From an uncultured Lachnospiraceae bacterium (GTDB lineage: Bacteria > Bacillota > Clostridia > Lachnospirales > Lachnospiraceae), in assembly GCA_947626965.1 (NCBI GenBank), contig CANQUH010000017.1, forward strand, positions 1 to 38,830: 38,830 nt of DNA, written 5' to 3'. The translations under genes were made by a program, and so were the position numbers. The stretch's first letter is position 1, and every line of letters starts with the position of its first letter. Of the stretch, positions 1 to 8,327 are shown piece by piece. The notes beneath the pieces were generated by a model, which was given only the letters and a program-made list of their open reading frames with translations, had not been told where the DNA came from and did not search any database.

Positions 1-815
1 ACTTCCCGCAGATCAGTCTGATACTGCATGATCTCTTCATCGGTCATCATCCCCGGAGCCGCCAGATTCACCTGGTAATTATTCATACGCGCAAGAATCT
101 TTGGGTCTGTTTCGTCCATCATATCAAACAGGCTCAGCGGTCCGTCCCATTCCCCGGTTCCCCACCAGATCGTCAGCGTCACCACCGGAATCAGGCGGTC
201 TTCCTTGCGGAAACCACTCAGGAATTCTTCGCTGGTCAGCTTTATTTTTTCTTCCACCGCGGCGGCTATTTCTTTGTTGCAGGATCCTTCTTCCAATGTC
301 TGCGCCGTTTCTTTTCTGCTGTGAAAAGCTTTTTCAGTCGCTCCTGGATAGAGGATCTCCGGCGTTCGTGCCATTTCTTCTCCGTTATGGAAATTTTCTG
401 CCTGTCCGGTATGGACCTGTTCCAGTTCCATCTTCCTCTTTTCCCTGGCTTTTTTCCTCGCCCTCCGGTACGACTTTGCGGCTTCTTCCGCCTGTTCCGT
501 ATAGGCCAGCGCATCGTACAGACTGTTCCTTACAGGCATCGCATAATGAATTTTGTTCTGTAGCTCCGCACCATAAAGGACGTAATTGGTCTTTCCGTCG
601 GTCTTTGCCGTATAAAGTTTTTTCACGTCGCGAAACTTCTGGACAGGTACCGCAGTTTCGTCGTCCCCGTAGGGGAGCGAGATTTCCGTGGAATCACGTT
701 CCTCGAGCTGCTCCGGCAGGAGAACCTGCCTGCCGCCATAAATGTACTGGTTAAACAAGTCGGCAAAGATCCGATTGTCCTTAATGAAATCCTTTGTTAC
801 TGTGTCAATTTTCAA
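1..815 (-). CDS. Rpn family recombination-promoting nuclease / putative transposase, 3' end outside window
   Basis: The reverse strand reads an open frame of about 271 codons that runs off the left edge, so the C-terminus is missing. It resembles the Rpn / PD-(D/E)XK transposase-like family that is multi-copy in Lachnospiraceae: early KDFIKDNRIFADLFNQYIYGG, then LPYGDDE, HYAMPVRNSLYDALAY, an Arg/Lys-rich insert near residues 115-135, and a late stretch with DRLIPVVTLTIWWGTGEWDGP. Family members are related to RpnA, which promotes RecA-independent recombination; the role here is inferred. I chose TTG at 815 because AGGAGG lies 9 bases upstream. The ATG nearer that site opens only a three-codon frame whose stop overlaps the TTG. 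It stands alone beside decayed genes, which fits a mobile or expendable family. Confidence 0.8.
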   Translation of the reverse strand, partial: MKIDTVTKDFIKDNRIFADLFNQYIYGGRQVLLPEQLEERDSTEISLPYGDDETAVPVQKFRDVKKLYTAKTDGKTNYVLYGAELQNKIHYAMPVRNSLYDALAYTEQAEEAAKSYRRARKKAREKRKMELEQVHTGQAENFHNGEEMARTPEILYPGATEKAFHSRKETAQTLEEGSCNKEIAAAVEEKIKLTSEEFLSGFRKEDRLIPVVTLTIWWGTGEWDGPLSLFDMMDETDPKILARMNNYQVNLAAPGMMTDEEIMQYQTDLRE

Positions 816-967
816 ATGGTCATTCCTCCTTGATTGTAGCAATATTTCTGGATGATTACAAGTGTGTTGTGGAAAAATATCGGATAATCCGCATGAAATG
901 TAATATAAAGTTTAACAGATAATAAGAAATTAATGATAAGTAATATTTATTGATGATCATCGAATGT

Positions 968-996
968 ATCATAGCATATATTCATGGTTCTGTCTA
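968..996 (-). promoter_or_regulatory. Possible promoter of the Rpn family gene
   Basis: On the reverse strand TAGACA and an extended -10 (TGCTATGAT) are separated by 17 bases. The implied leader is about 150 bases. A second TTGTAA-17-TACAAT match at 833-861 would start transcription inside the ribosome site and is less likely. Motif match only. Confidence 0.35.
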
Positions 997-1049
997 TATT
1001 AGATTTGATTTTTTAATAATTGTCTATCCGTTTTATGCAAAATATCAGT

Positions 1050-1253
1050 TCAAACCAGATTCGTTGTAAGCGGTGAATAACCACCCGTCCACGGCAGCAG
1101 CTGTTTTATGCCCGCGGACTCTTCTTTATAGTCCGATATGTACAGCAGCAGCGTGTACATGTACTGATTATTCTCCTGCAACATCAGGATCGTATAGTTT
1201 TGGTTTATAAAAGTGACATATACAAACGAAGCATATGAATAATTACATCTTTC
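1050..1253 (-). pseudogene. Orphan C-terminal gene scrap
   Basis: After an in-frame stop near 1254, the reverse strand stays open for about 67 codons to a stop at 1050. The reading contains the stretches INQNYTILMLQENNQYMYT and IKQLLPWTGGYSP. I see no ribosome site and no proper start, and I do not recognise the family. It lies directly behind the Thg1-like remnant but is not part of that family's C-terminus, so I read it as debris of another gene. A functional small ORF is not excluded. Confidence 0.3.
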
Positions 1254-1614
1254 TCAAATCAAGGGCGGTTCTGTTAAACGAATCGCTCTTTTCGCTTGTC
1301 ATGTCCATGAACGTATTATTTATATATTCCCTCCCTTCTCCCTTGAAAATCGGAATCTCTTTATCAATGGTCCATCGGCTTCGCCATACTCCTTCTACTT
1401 TGCCGTTATCATCCGGGATAGAATCCTTTTTCGGAACAAAATACTTTTCTCTTCTGATACATCGTGAAGTCATTCCAGTTAATTCCCTTTTCATTTATAA
1501 GCATGTCCTGGATTTCACTGTTAGACTTACTGGGCAACGCCTCATTAATTTTGTCTTTGAGATTCCTTCGTAATACTCCTTCATACGAATCCCAAAGTCG
1601 TCGTGTACTGGCAT
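1243..1614 (-). pseudogene. Decayed tRNA(His) guanylyltransferase (Thg1-like)
   Basis: An ATG at 1614 with AGGAG 9 bases upstream starts MPVHDDFGIRMKEYYEGIS followed by KTKLMRRCPV, the usual N-terminus of bacterial Thg1-like enzymes. The frame closes after about 39 codons. Family-like C-terminal text then appears in other frames: EIQDMLINEKGINWNDF, a YQKR element, and WTIDKEIPIFKGEGREYIN near the end. The whole central catalytic part, with the metal-binding aspartates, is absent. So the gene has a large internal deletion plus frameshifts. Intact relatives are about 250 residues and add a nucleotide to the 5' end of tRNA-His or repair tRNA 5' ends. The recognition is from remembered family text, not a search, but several separate blocks agree in order. 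Confidence 0.7.
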
Positions 1615-1670
1615 TGCTGTGTTCTCCTTTCTAAAATTTTACTAATTTATTATTTTATTACTATAGTGAA

Positions 1671-1699
1671 TTGACTTTTCCACTGTGCCGTGATAAAAT
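1671..1699 (+). promoter_or_regulatory. Promoter of the secreted 173-residue protein
   Basis: TTGACT and TAAAAT are separated by exactly 17 bases, about 50 bases ahead of the start codon. A good sigma-A type match that gives the orphan gene its own transcript. Confidence 0.65.
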
Positions 1700-1750
1700 T
1701 TTCCTGTAACATTATTCCATCACATTTAACAATCAGAGGGAGGTTCCAAA

Positions 1751-2272
1751 ATGTTAGAGAAAATGAAAATGATATCACGAAAAGCAGTCTTCGTTCTTCT
1801 GGCTTTCTTGATCCTTGCGGCAGTTCCGGCTAAAAGCGCAGAAGCAAAAGTAAATCCGGATGTTTCCAACGTTGTCAACAAAAACATATCACAAGTTGCA
1901 AAGTATTTGAAAATCGAAAAGTTTAAAGAAAAAGATGATTTTTTTAACATGATTACATATAACAAGCCCAAAAAAGGTAGCAAAGATGAATATGCTATTG
2001 CTCTATCATCTTCTAAACCGAAACAAAAAGGAAACTGGAGCATCAATATACGAACCAACAAAGTATCTTTATATGGAATTAATATAAGTATGACCTATAG
2101 CCAAATTAATTCGATATTGACAAAAAGAGGTTTCACTGGTGGCATGACTGACTATATGTACGCAATGTACGAAGACAAACAGGGGCGCGTCATATCGATC
2201 TACCCCAAAAATCAAAGTGCAAACTCAAAAATGCTTAATATAGTGTTTAAGCCCAAACCATCAGCTTACTGA
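1751..2272 (+). CDS. Small secreted protein of unknown function
   Basis: 173 residues with a ribosome site (GAGGGAGG) 7 bases before the ATG. Residues 1-32 form a clear Sec signal peptide: lysines, then the hydrophobic run VFVLLAFLILAAVP, then a likely cleavage after an Ala-rich segment (KSAEAKV). There is no lipobox cysteine, so the product is probably released or loosely wall-bound rather than lipidated. The mature part is Lys/Asn/Ser-rich and basic, with a central SINIRTNKVSLYGINISM and repeated Tyr residues. I do not recognise a family. The gene has its own promoter and a terminator, between remnants of other genes, and its coding sequence is much more AT-rich than the housekeeping genes further right, which may indicate acquisition. 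Confidence 0.75.
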   Translation: MLEKMKMISRKAVFVLLAFLILAAVPAKSAEAKVNPDVSNVVNKNISQVAKYLKIEKFKEKDDFFNMITYNKPKKGSKDEYAIALSSSKPKQKGNWSINIRTNKVSLYGINISMTYSQINSILTKRGFTGGMTDYMYAMYEDKQGRVISIYPKNQSANSKMLNIVFKPKPSAY

Positions 2273-2311
2273 TGTGATGATAAACATAGGTAAATCAAAT
2301 TGTTCGCATGC

Positions 2312-2347
2312 GGGAGGTTGTTTTCGAGCAATCTCCCCATTTTTTGC
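2312..2347 (+). terminator. Rho-independent terminator of the secreted-protein gene
   Basis: GGGAGGTTG and CAATCTCCC form a 9-bp stem with one G-T wobble and an 8-base loop, followed by a run of six T. It lies 40 bases behind the stop codon at 2272. Confidence 0.75.
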
Positions 2348-2452
2348 CTTAACATAAAATCTTCGTTTTATGAGGATAAAAAGATATATGTAGTAATGAA
2401 ACCACTATAAAACCGAAAGGATATGGTTTCATGAATTACAGAGAAACTGTCG

Positions 2453-2488
2453 AAAAAGACGGCAGATCAGGTTCATACCCTTTCTGCC
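2453..2488 (-). terminator. Weak terminator behind metA and the Rpn-like scrap
   Basis: On the reverse strand GGCAGA and TCTGCC form a 6-bp stem with a 16-base loop, followed by GTCTTTTT. The stem is short for its loop. It would close the rluF-ligA-metA transcript. Confidence 0.35.
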
Positions 2489-2506
2489 ATTTTCTTACGG
2501 TTTGAT

Positions 2507-2770
2507 TCATTTTAGAAGGTTCATATAAAACAGATAGTCAATATCCTTAAGCACATTGAAAATAATCCTGATTCCGCTTCCTGTTTCATCCAGATAATTC
2601 TTAACCGTCCTCACGGCAATTTCCGCTGCCCTTTCATTCGGGAACATAAATACTCCCGTGAATATACAGAAAAATGCAACACACTTTACAAATCTTTTCG
2701 ACGGGGCGTCTTTGAATAAACTTCGCAAAAATAACAGGTAGTCATCGGTCATCATCCCCGGAACTGCCAA
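2507..2770 (-). pseudogene. Rpn-family-like remnant overlapping the metA 3' end
   Basis: An 87-codon frame whose first residues (AVPGMMTDD) match AAPGMMTDE near the end of the Rpn gene at the left edge; at DNA level 21 consecutive bases are identical between the two places. The rest, including FKDAPSKRFVKCVAFF, no longer looks like the family. The nominal TTG start lies inside metA and has no ribosome site, so I read this as a broken C-terminal piece. It supplies the last codons of metA in another frame. Confidence 0.45.
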
Positions 2771-3689
2771 AATCCGGCGTCCCCATCAGGTCATACGGTG
2801 TCACCTGATATACATAATAGTTGAGCCAGTTTGTATAAAGATTGTTAGCATGTGACCGCCACATCAGATTCGGCTTGATTGTAGGATCATCATTTATATA
2901 GTAGTTTTTCGGAATTTCAATCGGAAGTCCCTTGGAGATGTCGCGCTTGTACTCCTGGTCAAGCGTGATCCGGTCGTACTCGGGGTGTCCCATGATAAAG
3001 ATCTTCCTGCCTCCGTCCGCCATCGCGAGAAACAGCCCCGCCTCATCCGACTCGGCAAGGATCGTCAGTTCTTTGCACCTGCGTATATCCTCGATTGGTA
3101 CCTCCGTGTGGCGGGAATGAGGGGCCAGAAACACGTCGTCAAAGCCGCGCACCAGCGGGATCTTCCGGTTCAGCACACGGTGCCAGAACAGGCCGAACAT
3201 CTTCTTGTCAAGCAGCCGCTTCTGCAGCCCGTAATGGTAATACAGGCCAGCCTGCGCCGCCCAGCACAGGTAGATCGTCGATGTGACATTTGATTTTGAC
3301 CAGCTCATAATTTCCGTCAGCTCGTCCCAGTAGTCCACTTCCTCGAACTCCATCATCTCCACAGGCGCACCCGTGATGATCAGTCCGTCAAAGCGCCTCC
3401 ATCTGATCTCATCAAACCCCACATAAAACTGGTTCAGATGATTTGCGGATGTATTTTTTGATTTATGGCTTTTTACGCGCACAAAGGTCACGTCCACCTG
3501 GAGCGGCGTGTTTGACAGCGAACGCAGAAGCTGCAGTTCCGTATCCTCTTTGAGCGGCATGAGATTCAGAATTGCAATCTGGATCGGGCGGATGTCCTGA
3601 TGTATTGCCCTGTGCTCATCCATCACAAAAATATTTTCTCTTTCCAGAATTTCCCTTGCCGGCAATTCTGTCTGTACCCTGATCGGCAT
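2742..3689 (-). CDS. metA: Homoserine O-acetyltransferase (MetA/HTS family)
   Basis: 315 residues. Acylates the hydroxyl of homoserine, the committed step to methionine, in the cytoplasm. Family landmarks fall at the classical numbers: Cys142 in YLCWAAQAG is the acyl-enzyme nucleophile, and His235 and Glu237 in MGHPEYDR complete the site. Residue 111, which sets acyl-donor choice, is Glu ([12 protein letters not shown]); published work on this family links Glu to acetyl-CoA and Gly to succinyl-CoA, so acetyl-CoA is the inferred donor. AGGAGG sits 5 bases before the ATG, and only 12 bases separate it from ligA, so the two are co-transcribed. The ordinary C-terminus appears to end at VTPYDL; the last residues ([14 protein letters not shown]) are translated from the Rpn-like scrap and are probably an accidental tail. 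Confidence 0.93.
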   Translation of the reverse strand: MPIRVQTELPAREILERENIFVMDEHRAIHQDIRPIQIAILNLMPLKEDTELQLLRSLSNTPLQVDVTFVRVKSHKSKNTSANHLNQFYVGFDEIRWRRFDGLIITGAPVEMMEFEEVDYWDELTEIMSWSKSNVTSTIYLCWAAQAGLYYHYGLQKRLLDKKMFGLFWHRVLNRKIPLVRGFDDVFLAPHSRHTEVPIEDIRRCKELTILAESDEAGLFLAMADGGRKIFIMGHPEYDRITLDQEYKRDISKGLPIEIPKNYYINDDPTIKPNLMWRSHANNLYTNWLNYYVYQVTPYDLMGTPDFGSSGDDDR

Positions 3690-3701
3690 AGTATTCCTCC
3701 T

Positions 3702-5657
3702 CTACAGTTCCAGAAACGCTTCTTCCGACAGAATCGGAATGTTCAGTTCCTTCGCCTTTTTATTTTTTGACGACGATGACGCCGTATCGTTATTAATCAG
3801 ATAATCTGTCTTTTTTGTAACACTCCCCGTTACCTTCCCGCCGCGGCTCTCGATATAGGCCTTCAGCTCATTCCGGTTGGCAAAATGAGTGACCGTTCCC
3901 GTGATCACGAAAGTCTTTCCGGCAAGTGTCTGCTCCGACTCGTTTTCCGGCTGCGGCCGCTCGATCTGAAGCTGTGAAAGCAGCCGGTCCAGACCGGCAA
4001 TGTTCTCTTTATCCTGGAAGTAAGTAACGACTGCTCCTGCCAGAACTCCGCCGATTCCATCGATCTCAGACAGTTCCTCTTCCGTCGCGGTGCGTATTTT
4101 ATCCAGATCATGGTCAAAATGCCTGCAGAGTACTTTCGCGTTTGCCGCGCCGATTCCCGGAATCCCAAGGCCAAAAAGCAGGCGCGGAAGCGTTGTGTGC
4201 CTCGCGGTCTCAATCCCCGCCATGAGATTCGCAAACGACTTCTCGCCGAAACCTTCCATCTCCACAATTTCATTCTGATACTTTTCCAGCATAAAAATAT
4301 CCGCAAAGGAATGGATAAAACCTTTCGCGATGAATTTTTCCAGCGTCGCCTCCGAAAGCCCGTCGATATTCAGCGCGTCCCGGCTGACGAACAGAGTGAA
4401 TGCCTTGATTTTTTTCGCAACACAGTTTTCATTCGTGCAGCACAGTGTCTCTACATCGCGGACACTCTGTATCTTCGTCCGGCTTCCGCACGCCGGACAT
4501 ACCTCCGGAATCTCAATCCGGCCGCTGCGCGTCAGATTGTCCGCGATCTGCGGAATAATCATGTTCGCTTTGTAGACAGTGATCGTATCCCCGATTCCAA
4601 GTTCAAGCGCTTTCATAATGCTGAGGTTGTGAACGCTTGCGCGGCTGACTGTAGAGCCCTCGATCTCCACCGGTTCAAAAATCGCCACCGGGTTGATCAG
4701 GCCGGTCCTCGACGGACTCCACTCGATCTCCAGGAGCTTTGTCTCCCTGATCTCATCCTTCCATTTAAAAGCGATGGAATCGCGCGGAAATTTTGCCGTA
4801 CGTCCGAGTGACTGCCCGTAGGCGATATCGTCATACGTCAGAACAAGCCCGTCCGAGGGCACGTCATAATACTGAATTTTATCGGCGAATTTCTGCACAG
4901 TCTCCTCCATTGTGGAGGCGTCAGCCATGTAATGCTCCACCACGTCAAACCCCTGTGATTTCAGCCAGTCAAACTGATTTTTTCTGGAATTGCCGAAGTC
5001 CACATCCTCGGCCTTCACAAGAGCAAACGCGTAAAATCTCACGCCTCTGCGCGCTGTGACCTCATTGTTGAGCTGCCTGACCGAACCGCTGCAGAGATTC
5101 CGCGGATTCTTGTATTTCGCGTCGGCGTCCTCGATCTCCTCATTGATCCGCGCAAAATCCGTGTAGGTGATTACTGCCTCGCCGCGCAGGATCAGTTCTC
5201 CCTGGTAGGAAATCCGGAGAGGGATATTCCGAAAGACGCGCGCATTGTTCGTGATAACCTCGCCGATCTCGCCGTTCCCGCGCGTCACCGCTTTTTCCAG
5301 CTGGCCGTCCCGGTACGTGAGCACGACCGTAAGTCCGTCCAGCTTCCAGGAGACAATCGTCGGATGATTTCCCGCAAAATCTTTCAGTCCTTCGATATCC
5401 TTTGTCTTGTCAAGCGACAGCATCGGGGACTCATGCCGTTCTCTGGGAAGCTCATCGAGCGCCTCATAGCCGACTTTGGTGGTCGGACTTCCCGCGAGGA
5501 CAATCCCGCTCTCCTGCTCAAGCTGTTCAAGCTCGTCGTAAAGTCTGTCGTATTCATAATTGCTCATCAGCTCCCGGTCTTCCTGATAATAGGCTTTTGA
5601 TGCCTCCGTCAGAATATGGGCAAGCTCTCTCATTCTCTCAATTTTCTGATTTTCCAA
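3702..5657 (-). CDS. ligA: NAD-dependent DNA ligase
   Basis: 651 residues from the chosen start, normal for LigA. Seals nicks in replication and repair using NAD. Seen in order: the N-terminal Ia-like helical part (YYxxxRELMSNYEYDRLYDEL), the adenylation domain with the nucleotide-accepting Lys105 in KLDG and the following TRGNGEIGE, an OB fold, a four-Cys zinc finger (CPACG...CCTNENC), helix-hairpin-helix repeats (LFGLGIPGIGAANA), and a C-terminal BRCT domain (KTFVITGTVTHF). The open frame extends further upstream, but TTG at 5657 has GAGAGGAG 8 bases ahead, while the upstream ATGs lack a site. With this start it overlaps the last 20 bases of the pseudouridine synthase gene, so translation is likely coupled. 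Confidence 0.95.
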   Translation of the reverse strand: MENQKIERMRELAHILTEASKAYYQEDRELMSNYEYDRLYDELEQLEQESGIVLAGSPTTKVGYEALDELPRERHESPMLSLDKTKDIEGLKDFAGNHPTIVSWKLDGLTVVLTYRDGQLEKAVTRGNGEIGEVITNNARVFRNIPLRISYQGELILRGEAVITYTDFARINEEIEDADAKYKNPRNLCSGSVRQLNNEVTARRGVRFYAFALVKAEDVDFGNSRKNQFDWLKSQGFDVVEHYMADASTMEETVQKFADKIQYYDVPSDGLVLTYDDIAYGQSLGRTAKFPRDSIAFKWKDEIRETKLLEIEWSPSRTGLINPVAIFEPVEIEGSTVSRASVHNLSIMKALELGIGDTITVYKANMIIPQIADNLTRSGRIEIPEVCPACGSRTKIQSVRDVETLCCTNENCVAKKIKAFTLFVSRDALNIDGLSEATLEKFIAKGFIHSFADIFMLEKYQNEIVEMEGFGEKSFANLMAGIETARHTTLPRLLFGLGIPGIGAANAKVLCRHFDHDLDKIRTATEEELSEIDGIGGVLAGAVVTYFQDKENIAGLDRLLSQLQIERPQPENESEQTLAGKTFVITGTVTHFANRNELKAYIESRGGKVTGSVTKKTDYLINNDTASSSSKNKKAKELNIPILSEEAFLEL

Positions 5658-6570
5658 GGCGCCGGCTCCTCTCATTTCTTTTTTTGTTATTTCGGCATTT
5701 GTAAACTTTCTCTCCTCTTCGGGCGGGTGACGCCTCATTCCGGCCGGTAAAACCATCCCCGTCTCTGCCCGCTGTGTATTTCTCTTCCTGGTTCCTGGCA
5801 GGCTTTCTCCAGTCCGGATGATTGCTTGAGCCCTGAAGCAGCTGATTCATCCGGGCGAATTCTTCCTCCGTGACGCTGCGGTACTCTCCTGGTTTCAGAT
5901 TCCCAAGCTCTATATTCATCACACGCAGCCGTACCAGCCGCACCACACGGCAGCCGACAGCCTCGCACATGCGCCGGATCTGTCGGTTAAGGCCCTGGGT
6001 AAGAACCATTCGAAACTGACGCTCCCCCGTTTTCTCAACTTTGCACGGCCTCGTTGTTACGCCAAGCTCTTCCAGATATACTCCTTTCGCCAGGGTGTCC
6101 AGCAGGCTTTCCGTAACATTTTTGTCAATTGTCACCAGATATTCTTTTTCATGAGCATTGCCTGCCTTGAGAATCTTATTCAGGATATCCCCCTGGTTGG
6201 TCATCAGAAGAAGCCCTTCGGACTCCTTGTCCAGGCGGCCGATGGAAAATACCCGTTTGGGATAATGCAGCAGTTCCTCCACTGTCACGTCGCCCCATCT
6301 GGTATCTGTCGTGCACACAGTTCCACGTGGCTTATGAAAGGCAAGCAGAATTCTCTCCTCTTCTTTCGCAAGAATTTTTCCATTCACGGTGACCTGTTGC
6401 CCCGGAAGCACCCGGACTCCCATCTGTGCCGCCTGACCGTCAATCCTGACAGCCCCCTGCTCAATCAGCCTGTCTGCTTCCCTCCTCGAACAGTATCCGG
6501 CCTCACTGATGTATTTGTTCAGCCGTACGCCCTCCGGTCCGGTTTCTTTTGATAAATTATACTGTTCCAT
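5638..6570 (-). CDS. rluF: 23S rRNA pseudouridine synthase, RluF/RsuA type
   Basis: 310 residues. Isomerises a uridine in 23S rRNA. An S4 RNA-binding domain covers about residues 15-75 (RLNKYISEAGYCSRREAD). The catalytic domain follows, with the active-site Asp in GRLDKESEGLLLMTNQ near residue 117, and LTQGLNRQIRRMCEAVG closer to the end. The text is closest to RluF, but RluB-like specificity is possible. After about residue 250 comes a basic, low-complexity tail rich in Arg, Lys and Asn, likely an RNA contact and not part of the core fold. GGAGG lies 7 bases before the ATG. First gene of the rluF-ligA-metA transcript; its end overlaps the ligA start. Confidence 0.88.
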   Translation of the reverse strand: MEQYNLSKETGPEGVRLNKYISEAGYCSRREADRLIEQGAVRIDGQAAQMGVRVLPGQQVTVNGKILAKEEERILLAFHKPRGTVCTTDTRWGDVTVEELLHYPKRVFSIGRLDKESEGLLLMTNQGDILNKILKAGNAHEKEYLVTIDKNVTESLLDTLAKGVYLEELGVTTRPCKVEKTGERQFRMVLTQGLNRQIRRMCEAVGCRVVRLVRLRVMNIELGNLKPGEYRSVTEEEFARMNQLLQGSSNHPDWRKPARNQEEKYTAGRDGDGFTGRNEASPARRGEKVYKCRNNKKRNERSRRLGKSEN

Positions 6571-6615
6571 TCCTCTGCCTCCCGGCCAGTGTTTTCTTTT
6601 GTTTCCGTGAGCAAT

Positions 6616-6645
6616 ACTATAACATAATACGCTTCATGAAAACAA
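6616..6645 (-). promoter_or_regulatory. Possible promoter of the rluF-ligA-metA operon
   Basis: TTGTTT and TATAGT on the reverse strand with an 18-base spacer, about 45 bases before the start codon. The -35 touches the foot of the neighbouring terminator hairpin. Confidence 0.5.
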
Positions 6646-6674
6646 GAGAAAACTCGCTTTTGCGAGTTTTCTCT
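6645..6674 (-). terminator. Terminator hairpin of the SH3 membrane protein gene
   Basis: A perfect 13-bp inverted repeat (AGAGAAAACTCGC and its complement) with a four-base loop. On the reverse strand it is followed by TTGTTTTC. It separates the SH3 gene from the rluF operon. Confidence 0.65.
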
Positions 6675-6776
6675 CAATATCCTTATATGAAACTTTTTGT
6701 CACAGAAAAAACGGAAGAATCTCACGTGACGGAACAACATGTGTTACCGGTTCATTTTTGCGCCGGACACAGCAGG

Positions 6777-7757
6777 CTATTCTGCCTCAAGATACTGGGT
6801 CATCACATATCCCTCAATGGTGACTCCGTTCGCCGTATATTGGATCTTCGACCAGCCGTTGTCCAGATTTTCAAGTACTTTCACGGAAAATCCTGTGGTA
6901 AGCATCCCGTAAATTACCCCGTCCGTGGATGCCTCACTGCGCACCCTGACCTCTGTGGTTGCCCTCGCGGTACCATTCACCTCCGGCGCATCCGCTGCTG
7001 ATTCATCCTTCTCATCATCATCCGAATCGGAACCGGAAGACTGGTTTTCCTTCACTTTTTCCACATACTTATGCAGATCTTCATCTGACGCCGCTGCCTG
7101 CTCCAGTTTCTGGTCCACATCATCTACCATACTCTGAACCGCACTTGAAGTCCTCATCTTCTCGATAAAATCCGCCAGCTCCTGTGTACTGTTTTTGTTG
7201 ACGATAATCAGATCTCCGTTTTCATTTTTCCGGAGATATTCATCAACCAGCGTGGGCGCAGGGGTCGTTATTCCGGAAATTTTCAAATCGAAATACACAT
7301 ATACAATATAGGAATCACTGTCGAGACCTTCTCTGGAATACACCATGATATTGTCATACCGCTCGAAAACGTTGTTGTGCGCGAGATCCGCTTCGTCCTC
7401 TGCGCTGAACGCGGGATTGATTTCCCGGATTGTATCGAAATCCTTATCCGCCTTTGCATTATAATAGCGGGTTATAACATCCAGGATATCCGGATCATTT
7501 GAAGTCAGGGCAATGTCGTCCACATCCGTTTCCTTTTCGCTGCCGTCTTTTTTCCCGCTCTCATTTTCCTTATTATTATTATTTCCCCTGCCTGCAGACT
7601 GTTCTGTCCCTGTGCGCTCATCCACTACTTCCTTCTCTCCCCAGTTCATAACCAGCCTTACAGCAAAGAAAATAATAACAGCTCCCAGAAGTACAGCCAG
7701 TCCGAGCAGCAAATACCTCAGATTATCAGACACCCACTCTCTGATTTCTCCCAGCAT
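6777..7757 (-). CDS. Membrane-anchored extracellular protein with C-terminal SH3 domain
   Basis: 326 residues. One transmembrane helix at about residues 15-37 (LLLGLAVLLGAVIIFFAV) follows a short cytoplasmic end, so the rest faces outside. Residues 45-80 are a hydrophilic linker (Asn/Lys/Glu/Asp). A folded part at about 85-215 (ITRYYNAKADKDFDTI, SYIVYVYFDLKI) resembles NTF2-like domains of Lachnospiraceae surface proteins. A second acidic Ser/Asp linker leads to a bacterial SH3 domain at about 260-326 (VRVRSEAST, GWSKIQY, GYVMTQYL), which in other proteins binds cell wall. No enzyme motif is visible. Single gene with its own promoter and terminator. Function unknown; cell-wall sensing or binding is a guess from the SH3 domain. 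Confidence 0.72.
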   Translation of the reverse strand: MLGEIREWVSDNLRYLLLGLAVLLGAVIIFFAVRLVMNWGEKEVVDERTGTEQSAGRGNNNNKENESGKKDGSEKETDVDDIALTSNDPDILDVITRYYNAKADKDFDTIREINPAFSAEDEADLAHNNVFERYDNIMVYSREGLDSDSYIVYVYFDLKISGITTPAPTLVDEYLRKNENGDLIIVNKNSTQELADFIEKMRTSSAVQSMVDDVDQKLEQAAASDEDLHKYVEKVKENQSSGSDSDDDEKDESAADAPEVNGTARATTEVRVRSEASTDGVIYGMLTTGFSVKVLENLDNGWSKIQYTANGVTIEGYVMTQYLEAE

Positions 7758-7823
7758 AGCCTATTCCCCCTGTCCCTGCACAGAATATACGATTATTTTC
7801 TCCATAATCACATAATTTCTTCA

Positions 7824-7852
7824 ATTTTAGCATATCAATAACTGATTGTAAA
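7824..7852 (-). promoter_or_regulatory. Promoter of the SH3 protein gene
   Basis: Reverse strand TTTACA, 17 bases, TAAAAT, about 65 bases before the start codon. Confidence 0.6.
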
Positions 7853-7881
7853 GTAGGGGATTTCTCTTATTCTGGGAATCA

Positions 7882-7910
7882 TTGCCTTACGTAAAAAACT
7901 GTGCTATTAT
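7882..7910 (+). promoter_or_regulatory. Promoter of the PH-domain gene
   Basis: TTGCCT, 17 bases, TATTAT, about 40 bases before the start at 7952. Divergent from the SH3 promoter. Confidence 0.55.
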
Positions 7911-7951
7911 TTCCATATCCCGTAAAATCGCAAAAGAAAGAAGGTTAAAGC

Positions 7952-8326
7952 ATGATCGACTTTGAAAACAATGACGTAATCAAACTCCGGAAAGTATCGG
8001 AAGACTCTGTTGTCAAATGCATCTCCCCGCTCCTTGTCAAAGGAGAAAACATCATTGGCACATACAAGGCAATCCGGGATTTCATCGTATTCACGGACAA
8101 GCGCATGATTACTGTCAATATTCAGGGAGTAACCGGCAAAAAGAGGGATTTTACCACAATTCCGTACTCTAAAATACAGGTGTTTTCTGTTGAAACTTCC
8201 GGCCATTTCGATATGGAAAGTGAACTGGAACTCTGGATCAGCGGACTGGGCAAAATCCATCTGGAGTTCACCGACTCCAGCGATATTGTTGCAATCGGAA
8301 GAATGATCGGGGAATGCTGTCTGTAG
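7952..8326 (+). CDS. Bacterial PH domain protein
   Basis: 124 residues, a single small domain. The text ENIIGTYKAIRDFIVFTDKRMI followed by IPYSKIQVFSVE and ELELWISGLGKIHLEF is typical of the YvbH-like bacterial PH family (bPH_1), here without membrane segments, so the product is cytoplasmic. Members form ring-shaped oligomers in structural studies; their cellular role is not settled. The ribosome site (GAAGG) is weak but correctly spaced. It stands alone between its own promoter and a strong terminator. Confidence 0.78.
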   Translation: MIDFENNDVIKLRKVSEDSVVKCISPLLVKGENIIGTYKAIRDFIVFTDKRMITVNIQGVTGKKRDFTTIPYSKIQVFSVETSGHFDMESELELWISGLGKIHLEFTDSSDIVAIGRMIGECCL

Positions 8327-8327
8327 A

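Noticed and set aside
101-754. Long plus-strand ORF of 217 codons
   Set aside because: It is the antisense shadow of the Rpn family gene, has no ribosome site, and its composition (Pro/Arg/Phe-rich) is typical of antisense frames.
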